A DNA stretch of 64,000 nucleotides from an uncultured Clostridia bacterium (lineage in GTDB: Bacteria > Bacillota > Clostridia > Christensenellales > UBA1242). The notes under the pieces are model-generated. The model did no database searches, was not told the origin of the DNA, and was given only the letters and a program-made list of their open reading frames with translations. Positions within the stretch are counted from its first letter, which is position 1. Every line of letters starts with the position of its first letter. Both the position numbers and the translations under genes were made by a program. The DNA is taken from assembly GCA_934754495.1 (NCBI GenBank), contig CAKVHW010000001.1, positions 191,015 through 255,014 of the forward strand, given 5' to 3'. Below are positions 16,884 to 26,570 of the stretch, piece after piece.

Positions 16884-17945
16884 TTAAAAGTGTAGGCGGT
16901 AATGAGCCCTTTCCATTTTCTCGGTTGTGTAATAACCTGCTGGTGCTTTAATAACGTCTGGTAAGCGGTTTACGATTGTTGCACAAGTTAGTTCTACAGT
17001 AGGTGGGCGGTTTACCACAACGGTTGTGTCAGGTTCGCCATGAACAGTCCATTCATTCATGTCAAATTCATCTGGTCCATATACCTTGCCAATACATTCT
17101 GTTTCAATAGTAATTCCTTCTTTTGTTTTTGTTGTTACAACAGCACTCATGCCTGTTGCATCACCTTTTTTAATTGTCATATTAAGGGTACTAGATTTAA
17201 GGTCTTTTTTGTATGTTTGAGGCACGCATTTTTGTGTTTGGCTAACCACTGTTAACCCCATTTGACTGCATAGCCACCCATTAACATTCCACATATAACT
17301 TGGCAAAAATTCGCCGTTTTTAATAAGTTCTTTTCTTGCCTTGTCGCTTATGCGGTCGGCACTTGCAACTTGTTTGTCAAATTCGTCTAGTGTAAGTCCA
17401 GCACCATGGGCTTTGGCAAGTGCAATGCCATAATCTTCTACGTTATAACTGCTTTTCCCTGTGATTTTCTTAATAGTGTGTGTACTTCCACATATAGTTG
17501 TAACTAAGTTTCCCCAAGCAAAGTCTTGATATCCACTACCTGTAATTGTGCAGTTTGTGGTTTTTGCCATTGCATCAAGTTGTTTTGTAAGTTTGTCGTT
17601 ACTATTCCAAGGGTAGAATGCTTCTTCGCAGGTTGTGATTGCATTTACACCATTTTCGGCACATATCATAAGAACATCATAAACGTCGCCAAGTAGACTC
17701 ATTGTTGTTACAATAGCAACATCTGCCTCGTGTGTTTTTAAGGTGTTTTTTAAGGTTTTCACATCTTCAACAACAACACCAATTGGTTCTTTTTTGCCGA
17801 TAATTTTAGATATGTCTTTACCAACAACTTTTGGGTTGATATCGTATGCACCTACAATTTTTCCACCTTTTTCCAAAACATATCGCATGGTGTATTTGCT
17901 CATCTTTCCGCAACCGATTTGTACTACTTTTAATGTATTTGCCAT
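16884..17945 (-). CDS. NAD(P)-dependent dehydrogenase of the dihydrodipicolinate-reductase/2,4-diaminopentanoate-dehydrogenase type
   Basis: The 353-residue enzyme has an N-terminal Rossmann fold (QIGCGKMSKYTMRYVLEKGG, residues 9-28) and the split middle and C-terminal domains of the DapB-like amine dehydrogenase family. That family includes 2,4-diaminopentanoate dehydrogenase of ornithine fermentation. None of the other ornithine-fermentation genes is nearby, so the exact substrate is open. The enoate reductase 0.9 kb downstream on the other strand hints at a shared fermentation or amino-acid catabolism theme. The small membrane protein gene that would have been its convergent neighbour now lies 13 kb away. 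Confidence 0.75.
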   Translation of the reverse strand: MANTLKVVQIGCGKMSKYTMRYVLEKGGKIVGAYDINPKVVGKDISKIIGKKEPIGVVVEDVKTLKNTLKTHEADVAIVTTMSLLGDVYDVLMICAENGVNAITTCEEAFYPWNSNDKLTKQLDAMAKTTNCTITGSGYQDFAWGNLVTTICGSTHTIKKITGKSSYNVEDYGIALAKAHGAGLTLDEFDKQVASADRISDKARKELIKNGEFLPSYMWNVNGWLCSQMGLTVVSQTQKCVPQTYKKDLKSSTLNMTIKKGDATGMSAVVTTKTKEGITIETECIGKVYGPDEFDMNEWTVHGEPDTTVVVNRPPTVELTCATIVNRLPDVIKAPAGYYTTEKMERAHYRLHF

Positions 17946-18145
17946 TTTAAATTCTCCTTTTTATAAAATTTGTCTTATAGACTATATATTAATTGTATTT
18001 CTTTTTTAAGTTTTTAGTCAAGCAAAATCAAAACAGATTGTTTTAATGATACAATATTTAGAGTTTGTTACAACTCGTGAAATTTATAAGGATAGATTTA
18101 TAATTATTGACAATTCCACAATTTTGAAGAAATAAAAAATGTCTA

Positions 18146-18174
18146 TTGAAAGTATTATAAACTTGTGTTATACT
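18146..18174 (+). promoter_or_regulatory. Promoter for the 171-residue protein gene
   Basis: TTGAAA (18146-18151), 17-nt spacer, TATACT (18169-18174). Confidence 0.65.
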
Positions 18175-18197
18175 TATAAATAATGAAGGGGTAAATT

Positions 18198-18713
18198 ATG
18201 GGAATTTTGAATTTTTTTAAAAACAAATACAATGTGACTGGTTTCACTAAAGAACAACGTGCTATTCAAGAAAAATATGCTTGCTACTTTAACGAAGGCG
18301 GAAAGGGACTTACAAAAGAAGAAATTAAGGAGATTAATAAATCGCTTTTAAACTATGCCGTTGTTGAAGATAAAAGAGAAATTGAGTTTGTTAAAGACTG
18401 CTTAATGGTTGCTACTTTAACCGAAAAACAAAAAGAATTTTTTATTAACAATACTCGTAAAGAGATTAAAGAAAAACTTTTTGCGGGCGAAGTTGTTGGA
18501 AAGCACGAAGCAGATATTGTGGCTAAAACTGTAATTTTCAAAACTCCGGGATATGTTTATACAGTTGAAATTAATGACGATGTTAAAGACCTTAACGTTA
18601 AAGCAACTCCATACATGGAACATGAAGAAAAAGAGAGAGAAAAGATTTTAGGCGAAGTTCAAAAGTACAATAAAGTTGCAAAATGCAAAAGCTTTGGAAA
18701 AGATATGTTTTAG
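18198..18713 (+). CDS. Uncharacterised 171-residue soluble protein
   Basis: I do not recognise this protein. It is charged and mostly helical in its first 100 residues, followed by a short strand-rich segment (KTVIFKTPGYVYTVEIND, about 114-131) and a Lys/Glu-rich end. There is no signal peptide or membrane segment. It has its own promoter, an AAGGGG-type ribosome site and its own terminator, so it is a single-gene unit. Confidence 0.75.
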   Translation: MGILNFFKNKYNVTGFTKEQRAIQEKYACYFNEGGKGLTKEEIKEINKSLLNYAVVEDKREIEFVKDCLMVATLTEKQKEFFINNTRKEIKEKLFAGEVVGKHEADIVAKTVIFKTPGYVYTVEINDDVKDLNVKATPYMEHEEKEREKILGEVQKYNKVAKCKSFGKDMF

Positions 18714-18720
18714 CAATTTA

Positions 18721-18749
18721 AACACCTTATACATTTAAGGTGTTTTTTT
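18721..18749 (+). terminator. Terminator of the 171-residue protein gene
   Basis: AACACCTTA and TAAGGTGTT form the stem, followed by a T7 run. Confidence 0.85.
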
Positions 18750-18815
18750 GTTGCCAATTCCCGATTTTAAATTAAATAAAATGTGACTTAAAAATAATTT
18801 TTGTTGTTAGGTTGT

Positions 18816-18845
18816 TTGACAATTAAGGCGGTTTTAAGATAAATT
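18816..18845 (+). promoter_or_regulatory. Promoter for the enoate reductase
   Basis: TTGACA (18816-18821), 18-nt spacer, TAAATT (18840-18845). Confidence 0.6.
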
Positions 18846-18882
18846 ATAATTAGTTATTATAATAATTTTAAGGAGAATGTTA

Positions 18883-20934
18883 ATGGATAAAAAATATCAG
18901 GCATTGTTTACACCATGGAAAATTGGCAATGTTGAAATCAAAAACCGCATTGTTGTGTGTCCAATGGGTGGAACATCGCTTTTTGGCTGGATGGAACCAC
19001 ATCATTTTGACAAAGACGCCAGTGAATTCTTTATGGACATTGCTAAGCACGATGCAGGCTTAATTATTCCAGGTATTGCCCCAATTAGAAATTTGATTGG
19101 CGGTGGCTGGTTGTATAAGGCCAATGGTGCGTTTAAAAAATTAAAACCATATATGGCAGAACTTCACAAAACAGGTGCAAAACTTTTTGTTCAACTTACT
19201 GCAGGCTTTGGAAGAAGTTTTTCCATTCCTAATTCACTAGCAACAGTAGCCAAAAGCAAGTTTTTAAGCGGAATGCTAAAACCTATTATTGATATTAGTA
19301 GACTATGTGCTTCACCAAGCGAACTTCCTTCACGTTGGTTAGAAGGTTACACTTGCCGTCCGCTAAAAACCGAAGAGATTGACCAAATGATTGTTGCTTT
19401 TGCTAAAACTGCTAAAAAGTGCAAAGAAGCAGGGGTGGACGGTGTAGAAATTCATGCTGTTCACGAAGGTTATTTATTAGACCAATTCACACTAAAATAT
19501 ACCAACAAACGTGACGATGAATTTGGTGGCAGTTTTGAAAATCGCTATCGTTTTGCAACTGAAATTGTTAAAGCAATTAAGGCAGAATGTGGCGAAGATT
19601 ATCCTGTTTCGCTACGTTATTCGGTAGAAAGTAAAACAAAAGACTTCTGTGTAGGTGCTGTTCCAGGTGAAAAGTACAAAGAAATTGGTAGAGATATGGC
19701 AGAAAGTGAAAAAGCTGTTAAATATCTTCAAGATGCCGGCTACGATATGTTAAACTGCGATAACGGAACATATGATGCTTGGTATTGGGCTCATCCACCA
19801 GGATATATGCCTCAAAACTGCAACCTTGACGATGTAAGTCATATTCGCAAATTTGTAACCATTCCAGTGGTTTGTGCTGGAAGAATGGAACCTGATGTTG
19901 CATCAAAAGCAATTGCAGACGGCAAAATTGACGCAATGGGTGTAGCAAGACAATTCTTGACCGATAGTCATTGGGTTACTAAACTTAAAGAAGACAGATT
20001 GGAAGATATTATGCCTTGCATATGCTGTCACAACGGCTGTTTCCCTATGGCTCACTATAAGGGAGTGGCTTGTGATAGTTCTATGGAAGATTCAAAACAC
20101 ATGGCTCGTTGTGCACTTAATCCGCAAACAATGGACGGCGGAAAGTATGACTACAAGCCTGCCAAGGTACGCAAAAATATTGCCGTTATTGGTGGCGGTA
20201 TTGGTGGAATGGAAGTAGCAAGAGTTGCCACACTTCGTGGACACAATGTTACAATTTACGAAAAAACCAACAAGCTTGGCGGTGTGTTTGTTCCTGCAAG
20301 TGCACCAGTATTTAAAGAAAAAGACAAACTTTTGCTTAAATGGTATGCTAGACAAATGAAAGAACTTGGCATAACAATTAAGTTTAATACCGAAATCACT
20401 GATATTAATTCGCTTAATGCTGACGAAGTTGTTGTTGCTACTGGTAGCAAAACACGTAAACTTCGTGTTGATGGTAGCGACCGTTGTATTGATGCAATTG
20501 ACTACCTAAACGGTAAAGAAGTTGGCGAAAACGTTGTTATTGTTGGTGGCGGTCTTACTGGCTGTGAAATTGCATACGACCTAATTTTAAAAGGCAAAAA
20601 GCCTGTTATTGTAGAATCTAAAAATGACCTTATGGCTGTTAGCGGATTGTGTCTTGCTAATTCGTCATATCTTCGTGATTACTTTAGTTACACTAAAACA
20701 CCAGTGTTTTTAGAAAGTAAACTTCTTACAATAGAACCAACTCATGTAGTTGTTGTTACTAAAGACGGTGCACTTCATAAGGTTAAAGCCGATAGCATTA
20801 TTACTTGCATTGGCTACAATAGCAATCCTATTGCACCAGCATCAAAACATGTTCACATTGTTGGTGACGCACTAAGAGTGGGAAACCTTCGCACAGTTAT
20901 CTGGCGTGCATGGGACGTTGCGTGCAAGTTGTAA
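18883..20934 (+). CDS. FMN/Fe-S/FAD enoate reductase (2,4-dienoyl-CoA reductase-like)
   Basis: This 683-residue enzyme belongs to the Old Yellow Enzyme two-domain family (FadH, BaiCD, enoate reductase), which reduces activated C=C bonds with NAD(P)H. An FMN TIM barrel spans residues 1-370, with the typical YTNKRDDEFGGSFENR segment. A 4Fe-4S cluster site CICCHNGC (near 379) has its fourth Cys in the following 25 residues. An FAD-binding GGGIGGME (near 433) and an NAD-binding GGGLTGCE (near 553) follow. The substrate cannot be told from sequence. The ATG at 18883 is 7 nt from AGGAG; an ATG at 18877 is too close to it. Confidence 0.9.
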   Translation: MDKKYQALFTPWKIGNVEIKNRIVVCPMGGTSLFGWMEPHHFDKDASEFFMDIAKHDAGLIIPGIAPIRNLIGGGWLYKANGAFKKLKPYMAELHKTGAKLFVQLTAGFGRSFSIPNSLATVAKSKFLSGMLKPIIDISRLCASPSELPSRWLEGYTCRPLKTEEIDQMIVAFAKTAKKCKEAGVDGVEIHAVHEGYLLDQFTLKYTNKRDDEFGGSFENRYRFATEIVKAIKAECGEDYPVSLRYSVESKTKDFCVGAVPGEKYKEIGRDMAESEKAVKYLQDAGYDMLNCDNGTYDAWYWAHPPGYMPQNCNLDDVSHIRKFVTIPVVCAGRMEPDVASKAIADGKIDAMGVARQFLTDSHWVTKLKEDRLEDIMPCICCHNGCFPMAHYKGVACDSSMEDSKHMARCALNPQTMDGGKYDYKPAKVRKNIAVIGGGIGGMEVARVATLRGHNVTIYEKTNKLGGVFVPASAPVFKEKDKLLLKWYARQMKELGITIKFNTEITDINSLNADEVVVATGSKTRKLRVDGSDRCIDAIDYLNGKEVGENVVIVGGGLTGCEIAYDLILKGKKPVIVESKNDLMAVSGLCLANSSYLRDYFSYTKTPVFLESKLLTIEPTHVVVVTKDGALHKVKADSIITCIGYNSNPIAPASKHVHIVGDALRVGNLRTVIWRAWDVACKL

Positions 20935-20990
20935 TTGAATACATTTTATGGGGTTAATCCACAAGTGGTGGGCTAAGTTGATTTTAAGAC

Positions 20991-21028
20991 AAAAAAGAAC
21001 TATGTAAATAAAAACATAGTTCTTTTTT
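20991..21028 (+). terminator. Bidirectional terminator after the enoate reductase
   Basis: AAAAAAGAACTATG pairs with CATAGTTCTTTTTT. It also lies 3' of the convergent membrane protein gene. Confidence 0.9.
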
Positions 21029-21105
21029 ATTTGTTTTTGATTTTTGTTTTTTTAAATTATAAAAACAATATTTCATTTTTTAGTATGTTAAACAAAACGA
21101 TATGT

Positions 21106-21594
21106 TTATTTGTTTTGAGGTTGTTTGTCTGTGTTATCTGTTTGTTTTTCAGGTGCTACTGTTGGTTGTGCAGTAGTTTGTTCGGCTTTTTCTTTTTCAT
21201 CTCTTTCTTTCATTTCAAAAAAAGAATATTGTGCTTTAATATCAATAAGTTTGTCGTTGATAATGGTGTTGTAATTGTTGCCTTTGTGTTTTGCTACTCT
21301 ATATAGCACTTCAAAAGCAATGCAAACAACCAAAAGCACACAAGCTATTACAAAATATTTAACACTAAACACACCAGAATATATATATGTCATCAAAACT
21401 TTGCCAATACATAGACCAACGCAAATACCCAAAGCATAGCCAAATACATAATATAAAATTTTAAGTAAACGAGCATTTCTTATAAATTTGGTTTTTTCTG
21501 TGAATGTATCAAATTCCTTTTTAAACTCATCAAGTTGTGCTTTGTCCATTGATTTTACATCTTTATTTTTTATTTCATCAGCAGTTGTTTTCAT
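21106..21594 (-). CDS. Two-helix membrane protein with acidic linker
   Basis: This 162-residue protein of unknown family has a charged N-terminal 40 residues and two adjacent membrane helices (about 48-70 and 78-100). A cytosolic tail ends in a Thr/Gln/Pro-rich low-complexity stretch. CTCCTT on the plus strand just before the start gives AAGGAG on the coding strand. The next minus-strand gene upstream (PAP2) also has a Thr/Gln-rich tail, so both may be envelope proteins. Confidence 0.7.
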   Translation of the reverse strand: MKTTADEIKNKDVKSMDKAQLDEFKKEFDTFTEKTKFIRNARLLKILYYVFGYALGICVGLCIGKVLMTYIYSGVFSVKYFVIACVLLVVCIAFEVLYRVAKHKGNNYNTIINDKLIDIKAQYSFFEMKERDEKEKAEQTTAQPTVAPEKQTDNTDKQPQNK

Positions 21595-21747
21595 AAACTT
21601 CTCCTTTTAATGGTAGAAAAATAATAACACTTTTGACGAACAATGTCAAATAAAGTGTAAGCTTCAATAAGGCACCGCATAATAATAACTGTATAAGGGT
21701 TTGGTTTTTTATGTAATCGAATGGTAAATATTTGCCTTTACACAAAA

Positions 21748-22722
21748 CTATGCAATGTTGCTGGTATTGTCATCTTGTGAAGTAATGTTTTTCAATTCAT
21801 CTACGGTGAGTGTGTGTTCATTCTCTTGAGTGGTTTTGTCAATCTCTTTTGGGCTTTCGTTTGTTTCTTGAGTTGTATTGTTTGTTTTTACTTCCATATC
21901 TTCAGTGATTAAAGTTTGATTTTTTTCTTCTTCTAAAATTTCACTTGCAAATGTTTTTGTTTTGTTGGTGATAGCTTGTTTTATTGCTTTTTTCTCTGCC
22001 CATTCAGCCATTTTATTTTCCATATGTTCGCCAAAGTTCCAAGTTTTGATTATGATATATGCTGGCAATACAATAGCAAGAGAACCAAACATATCCACGA
22101 TAAAATGTTGTTTTAAAAACACGGTTGCCATTATAATTAAAATTCCGCAAATATAGTTAAACACTCTAAACCATGTTTTTGTTGTTTTGCGTTGGTTGTA
22201 ATAAGCAATGAAAAGTAATATAGCCATAACACAGTGTTGACTTGGAAAACAATTTATTGGTTTGCATGCATTCCATGTCATAACAAGTAATTTGTCAGAT
22301 AGGGTTACTGGTGTGAAATCTGGTTTTGTCATTTGTGTTTGAAAACATAAGTAAATAATTCCACTAATCACAAAGGTTACAATTGATGTAAGCCATAAAT
22401 TCCAGCCATGGACTTTATCCTTACGGCATATCCAAAAGAATGCAAATATTACAAGTGGAAATGCAAGATAATATATGTATACAAATTCACTAATTATTGG
22501 TATTTTGCTATCAATAGGAAGTTCTAGGCTTACACCATCTTTTCCTAGTATCATGTTGCCAGACCAAGAAAGTTGTTGAAAAAACAATAATATCAAAAAC
22601 ATTATTAATGCGGTTTTATTTTCTTTAATCCAAGCCCAAATTTTAGAGAAAAACTGAGAAACTTTTGACTTGTTTAAAGTGGTTGGATTATTACCGGTGT
22701 TGTTTGTGGTTTGTTTTTTCAT
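21748..22722 (-). CDS. PAP2-superfamily membrane phosphatase/transferase
   Basis: A 324-residue membrane protein with about six helices (residues 35-230) and the PAP2 active-site motifs: CFPSQHC (catalytic His in the middle, near 165) and KQHFIVD (near 205). The arrangement is that of the PAP2_3/inositol-phosphotransferase type that works on lipid phosphates. A long cytosolic C-terminal tail (about 235-324), rich in Thr, Glu and Asn, is unusual for the family. The ATG at 22722 is preferred over a TTG four codons upstream. Confidence 0.8.
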   Translation of the reverse strand: MKKQTTNNTGNNPTTLNKSKVSQFFSKIWAWIKENKTALIMFLILLFFQQLSWSGNMILGKDGVSLELPIDSKIPIISEFVYIYYLAFPLVIFAFFWICRKDKVHGWNLWLTSIVTFVISGIIYLCFQTQMTKPDFTPVTLSDKLLVMTWNACKPINCFPSQHCVMAILLFIAYYNQRKTTKTWFRVFNYICGILIIMATVFLKQHFIVDMFGSLAIVLPAYIIIKTWNFGEHMENKMAEWAEKKAIKQAITNKTKTFASEILEEEKNQTLITEDMEVKTNNTTQETNESPKEIDKTTQENEHTLTVDELKNITSQDDNTSNIA

Positions 22723-22848
22723 ATCTACTCGCAATTTTGATCAGTTGTTTTACTTTGTAATATTTTTATACACTAAATAAAAGTAAAAGTCAAATGGTAA
22801 AATATTGAAATATGTTGTTTATATTTAGTTTTCATTATTTATTAAGTT

Positions 22849-22877
22849 TTGACATAACAAAAAAATTGTGATATTAT
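22849..22877 (+). promoter_or_regulatory. leuS promoter
   Basis: TTGACA (22849-22854), 17-nt spacer, TATTAT (22872-22877). There is no T-box before leuS, unlike glyQS in this window. Confidence 0.8.
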
Positions 22878-22908
22878 AGGGCATAAATTTGATTTTGGAG
22901 CAATATAT

Positions 22909-25329
22909 ATGGACGCATATGATTACAAAATAGTAGAACAAAAATGGCAAAAAAAATGGGAGAATGAGCCAAGGTTTAAGGCGGTTGATTTTGATAAAAC
23001 CCGCCCAAAATACTATGTATTATACGAATTTCCAAATGTAAGTGGTAAAAGCCTACATATGGGGCACTTAAAGGGTACAATTCCTGCCGATGCACTTGCC
23101 AGATACAAACGTTTTTGTGGATATAATGTGTTATTCCCAATAGGCGGTGATGCTTTTGGTCTTCCAGCTGAAAATGCAGCCATTAAATACGGAACTAATC
23201 CAAAAGATTTTGTTGAAAACGGATTTAAAATAATTATAGACCAGTTTAAAAAACTTGGACTTTCGTTTGATTATAGTCGTAGTTTTTGCACTAGTGACCC
23301 AGAGTATTATAAGTGGACTCAATGGATTTTTGCCGAGCTATTTAAACACGGCAAGGCCTATAAAGAAAAGGGCACTGTAAACTTTTGTGAACACTGTCAA
23401 ACAGTACTTTCTAATGAAGATAGTCAGGGCGGAAAATGTGACCGTTGCGGAAACGATGTAATTCAAGTAAACCGTGATGTTTGGTTTTTGAAAATGAAAG
23501 AGTATGCCGAAAAACTTCTTGGCAACGTAGACCGCATTCAAATGGCAGATTATTTGAAAGATGCCCAACGTAATTGGATTGGCAAAAGCGAAGGTGTACA
23601 AATTAGATTTGACATCGTAGACGAATCTGGCAAAAAAATTAACGACCTAGAAGTTTTCACAACTTGTATTGAAACAATTTATGGTGTGACATATGTAAGT
23701 ATTGCACCTGAAAATGATTTGGTTAAAGCACTAGAAACATATATTAAAAACATAGACGAAGTAAAAGCATATCAAAAGAAAACTGCACTTCGCAGTGAGT
23801 TTGATAGAAAGAGCCAAGTTAAAGACAAAACTGGGTGCGAACTAAAAGGTATTAAGGCTGTAAATCTTGTTAATGGAAATAAGGTTAGTTTGTATTTGGC
23901 TGATTATGTGCTAAATGGTTATGGCACAGGTGCTGTTATGGCTGTTCCTTGCCACGACCAACGTGACTACGAGTTTGCTAAAAATTTCAACCTTCCTTTT
24001 GCTCAAATTATTGAAGGCGATGTGACCAAACATGCAGTTGAAAAACAAGAATATATTTCAGGCAACTACAAAATGATTAATTCCGATAAGTTTAGTGGAA
24101 TGAAAGTAAAAGAAGCTAAAAAATTTATTGCTGATATGGTTGTTGAAAATGGCTGGGGCAAAAAAGTTGTTAATTATCAACTTAAAGATTGGCCATTCAA
24201 TCGTCAACGTTATTGGGGCGAACCATTCCCAATTGTATTCTGTGACCACTGCGGAACAGTTTTGCTTGATGAAAAGGAATTGCCTGTGTTGTTGCCAGAA
24301 ACTACCGACTTTTTGCCAAATGCTAGCGGTGATTCGCCACTAAGTAAGGTTACAAGTTGGGTTAATACAACTTGCCCTAAGTGTGGTAGACCTGCAAAAC
24401 GTGAGACCGACATCATGCCAAACTGGGCAGGCTCAAGTTGGTATTGGCTACGTTATTGTGACCCACATAATAGCGAAAAACTTGCAGACTTAGAAAAACT
24501 TAAATACTGGGGCAGTGTAGATGTTTACACTGGTGGAACAGAACACATTACTCGTCACGTGTTGTATGCTTTCTTCTGGCAAAATTTTTTGTATGAAATT
24601 GGTGCTGTGCCAACGCGTGACCCATTTATTAGAAAAATGGGAAGTGGTCTAATCCTAGATGACGAAGGAAAAAAGATGAGTAAGTCGTCTAAAAATGGTG
24701 TTTCACCACAAGAAGTTATAGATAAGTATGGTGTAGATGTTGCAAGAATGCATGTTCACTTCCTTGCTGCCTACGAAGATAATTGTCAATGGACATACAA
24801 TGGTATAGACGGAATTGTAAATTTCCTAGATAAGGTTTGGAGGTTGCAAGACATTGTTAAAGGCGAAGGTGAAAGTAAGGAACATGAAGTTGCACTTCAT
24901 GCACTTATTAAAAAGGTTTCAGCTGATTATGAAAATCTAAAACTTAACACTGCAATTTCTGCTTGTATGATATTTGTTAAGAAGATTAGAGAAGATGGCT
25001 TTATTACTCGTGATGAACTTCGTAAGTTCTTGGTAATACTAAATCCGCTTGCTCCACACATCACAAGCGAAATTTATGAAAATGTGTTTGGTGGTGATAT
25101 TCTAAATGAAACTTGGCCAGAATTTGACGAATCGAAAACACAAGAAAACACTGTGGAATATCCTGTGCAAGTAAATGGCAAATTAAGGGCTACAGTTACT
25201 GTAAATCGTGATGCCGACCAAGCCGAAGTAATAGAAAAGGTAAAACAACTAAACAAACTTACTATTGATTTTGATAATTTGCGTAAAGTAATTTTTGTTA
25301 AAGGCAAAATCATTAACTTCATAGTTTAA
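22909..25329 (+). CDS. leuS: Leucyl-tRNA synthetase
   Basis: This class I synthetase of 806 residues charges tRNA-Leu. The HIGH-type motif is HMGH (near residue 49) and the second signature is KMSKS within GKKMSKSSKNG (near 588). Between them lie a zinc-knuckle segment with CxxC pairs (near 160-180) and the CP1 editing domain that removes mischarged residues. The length and the GTGAVMAVPCHDQRDYEFAK editing signature are normal for bacterial LeuRS. A TTGGAG ribosome site precedes the ATG. Confidence 0.98.
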   Translation: MDAYDYKIVEQKWQKKWENEPRFKAVDFDKTRPKYYVLYEFPNVSGKSLHMGHLKGTIPADALARYKRFCGYNVLFPIGGDAFGLPAENAAIKYGTNPKDFVENGFKIIIDQFKKLGLSFDYSRSFCTSDPEYYKWTQWIFAELFKHGKAYKEKGTVNFCEHCQTVLSNEDSQGGKCDRCGNDVIQVNRDVWFLKMKEYAEKLLGNVDRIQMADYLKDAQRNWIGKSEGVQIRFDIVDESGKKINDLEVFTTCIETIYGVTYVSIAPENDLVKALETYIKNIDEVKAYQKKTALRSEFDRKSQVKDKTGCELKGIKAVNLVNGNKVSLYLADYVLNGYGTGAVMAVPCHDQRDYEFAKNFNLPFAQIIEGDVTKHAVEKQEYISGNYKMINSDKFSGMKVKEAKKFIADMVVENGWGKKVVNYQLKDWPFNRQRYWGEPFPIVFCDHCGTVLLDEKELPVLLPETTDFLPNASGDSPLSKVTSWVNTTCPKCGRPAKRETDIMPNWAGSSWYWLRYCDPHNSEKLADLEKLKYWGSVDVYTGGTEHITRHVLYAFFWQNFLYEIGAVPTRDPFIRKMGSGLILDDEGKKMSKSSKNGVSPQEVIDKYGVDVARMHVHFLAAYEDNCQWTYNGIDGIVNFLDKVWRLQDIVKGEGESKEHEVALHALIKKVSADYENLKLNTAISACMIFVKKIREDGFITRDELRKFLVILNPLAPHITSEIYENVFGGDILNETWPEFDESKTQENTVEYPVQVNGKLRATVTVNRDADQAEVIEKVKQLNKLTIDFDNLRKVIFVKGKIINFIV

Positions 25330-25335
25330 AAATAA

Positions 25336-25375
25336 AAGGGGTGTTTTTTAGACACTCTCTTTTTTAAAAAATTTA
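25336..25375 (+). terminator. leuS terminator
   Basis: GGGTGT pairs with ACACTC (one wobble) around a T/A loop, followed by a T run. Confidence 0.65.
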
Positions 25376-25385
25376 AAAATAACTA

Positions 25386-25418
25386 TTGACTCTATAGTTT
25401 ACTATAATGTTATAGTGT
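25386..25418 (+). promoter_or_regulatory. MerR-type promoter with 19-bp spacer and dyad
   Basis: TTGACT (25386-25391) and TATAGT (25411-25416) are 19 bp apart, the over-long spacing that MerR-family activators untwist. ACTCTATA (25389-25396) and TATAGTGT (25411-25418) form an imperfect dyad across it. This suggests autoregulation of the gene that follows. Confidence 0.8.
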
Positions 25419-25438
25419 GGCTAAATAAGGAGAAAGGT

Positions 25439-26449
25439 ATGATAAAAATTGGCGAACTAAGTAATATAACAAATGTTTCGGTTCAAACAATTAGGTTTTA
25501 TGAAAGCAAAGGTCTTATAAATCCAATTGAGGTAGATAGGTGGACTGGTTATAGATACTATGATGAAACAAGTATTATTAGACTAAGTGAAATTAATTAT
25601 CTAAAAGACTTGGGCTTTAGTCTTAATGAAATTGCAAATATGGACGAAATCACAATTAAAAATAAGCTTGCCGAAACAAAAGCAAATATTACAAAATTTA
25701 AAGATAATCTATCAATACTTTCTTCCTTAAAAATAAAAGGAGATAAAGTGGTTATGAAAAATTTTGTAAATGATGAACAAGCGATTGGTAAATGGAAAAG
25801 AGTGGGAGTGGTTAAAGAAAAGCAAAATTTTAAAAATGGCGATTTTGCAGATGACGACCAAAGCATTTTTAACTATCCAGAACTTTACTTTCTACCTAAT
25901 GGAGAGCCTTACTATGTGTTTAGTTGGACAAAAGGATTTTTATATTTGCTAGATAGAAAATTTCCATATGAAATTAAAGATAATGTAATGTATATAGGGG
26001 TTGTTGACAATAAATATGGAGATGTTGACAACTATGCAGTATTTGAAAAGGTTGACAACAAACGTTACACTCAAGAAGAAATAAGAGTTAAAGATAATAC
26101 TGACATTCCTTTTGTTGATGATTGTGAAGTAATTGGAATGTGGAATGTGGTAAATTTTGTGAAAGATAAATCAATGTTTAATCCACTTAGTAAAGATGTA
26201 TTTAAAGATATGATTTTTGATAAATATATTTTTGAAAACAATGGAAAACTGATTTCATTGTTTAACACCAACGAAATGAAGGTGTTAAGATGGAGCAAAG
26301 GTGTTGTGATTAACGATAAAAAATCCACAGTAAGTGAATATGAAATTAAAGAGATTGATGGCACAAAATATATGTTTGTAGAATGGAAGTCGGGCGATTA
26401 CACATTCGGTGGGAATGTAAAAGGCTACTATGTATTTAAAAAAGCATAA
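25439..26449 (+). CDS. MerR-family regulator with a duplicated C-terminal sensor domain
   Basis: The 336-residue protein has an N-terminal MerR helix-turn-helix (MIKIGELSNITNVSVQTIRF onwards, residues 1-70) and a short dimer helix (about 75-100). Two related beta-rich modules follow. One starts IGKWKRVGVVKE and holds YVFSWTKGFLYLL; the other starts IGMWNVVNFVKD and holds KVLRWSKGVVIND. They look like a tandem duplication of one ligand-binding barrel, so this is not the common GyrI-like BmrR sensor. A GTG eight codons upstream is rejected because GGAGA sits next to the ATG at 25439. The ligand is unknown. Confidence 0.88.
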   Translation: MIKIGELSNITNVSVQTIRFYESKGLINPIEVDRWTGYRYYDETSIIRLSEINYLKDLGFSLNEIANMDEITIKNKLAETKANITKFKDNLSILSSLKIKGDKVVMKNFVNDEQAIGKWKRVGVVKEKQNFKNGDFADDDQSIFNYPELYFLPNGEPYYVFSWTKGFLYLLDRKFPYEIKDNVMYIGVVDNKYGDVDNYAVFEKVDNKRYTQEEIRVKDNTDIPFVDDCEVIGMWNVVNFVKDKSMFNPLSKDVFKDMIFDKYIFENNGKLISLFNTNEMKVLRWSKGVVINDKKSTVSEYEIKEIDGTKYMFVEWKSGDYTFGGNVKGYYVFKKA

Positions 26450-26452
26450 GAA

Positions 26453-26482
26453 AAAAAACGAACCTTAATTGGTTCGTTTTTT
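26453..26482 (+). terminator. Terminator of the MerR gene
   Basis: AAAAAACGAACC and GGTTCGTTTTTT form the stem. Confidence 0.9.
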
Positions 26483-26570
26483 ATGCTAATTTTATATTGT
26501 TTTTATATGTATTATATATTTATTTTTTTGTAATTATGATATTTTATAGTTAATGTTAACGTTGTAATTT

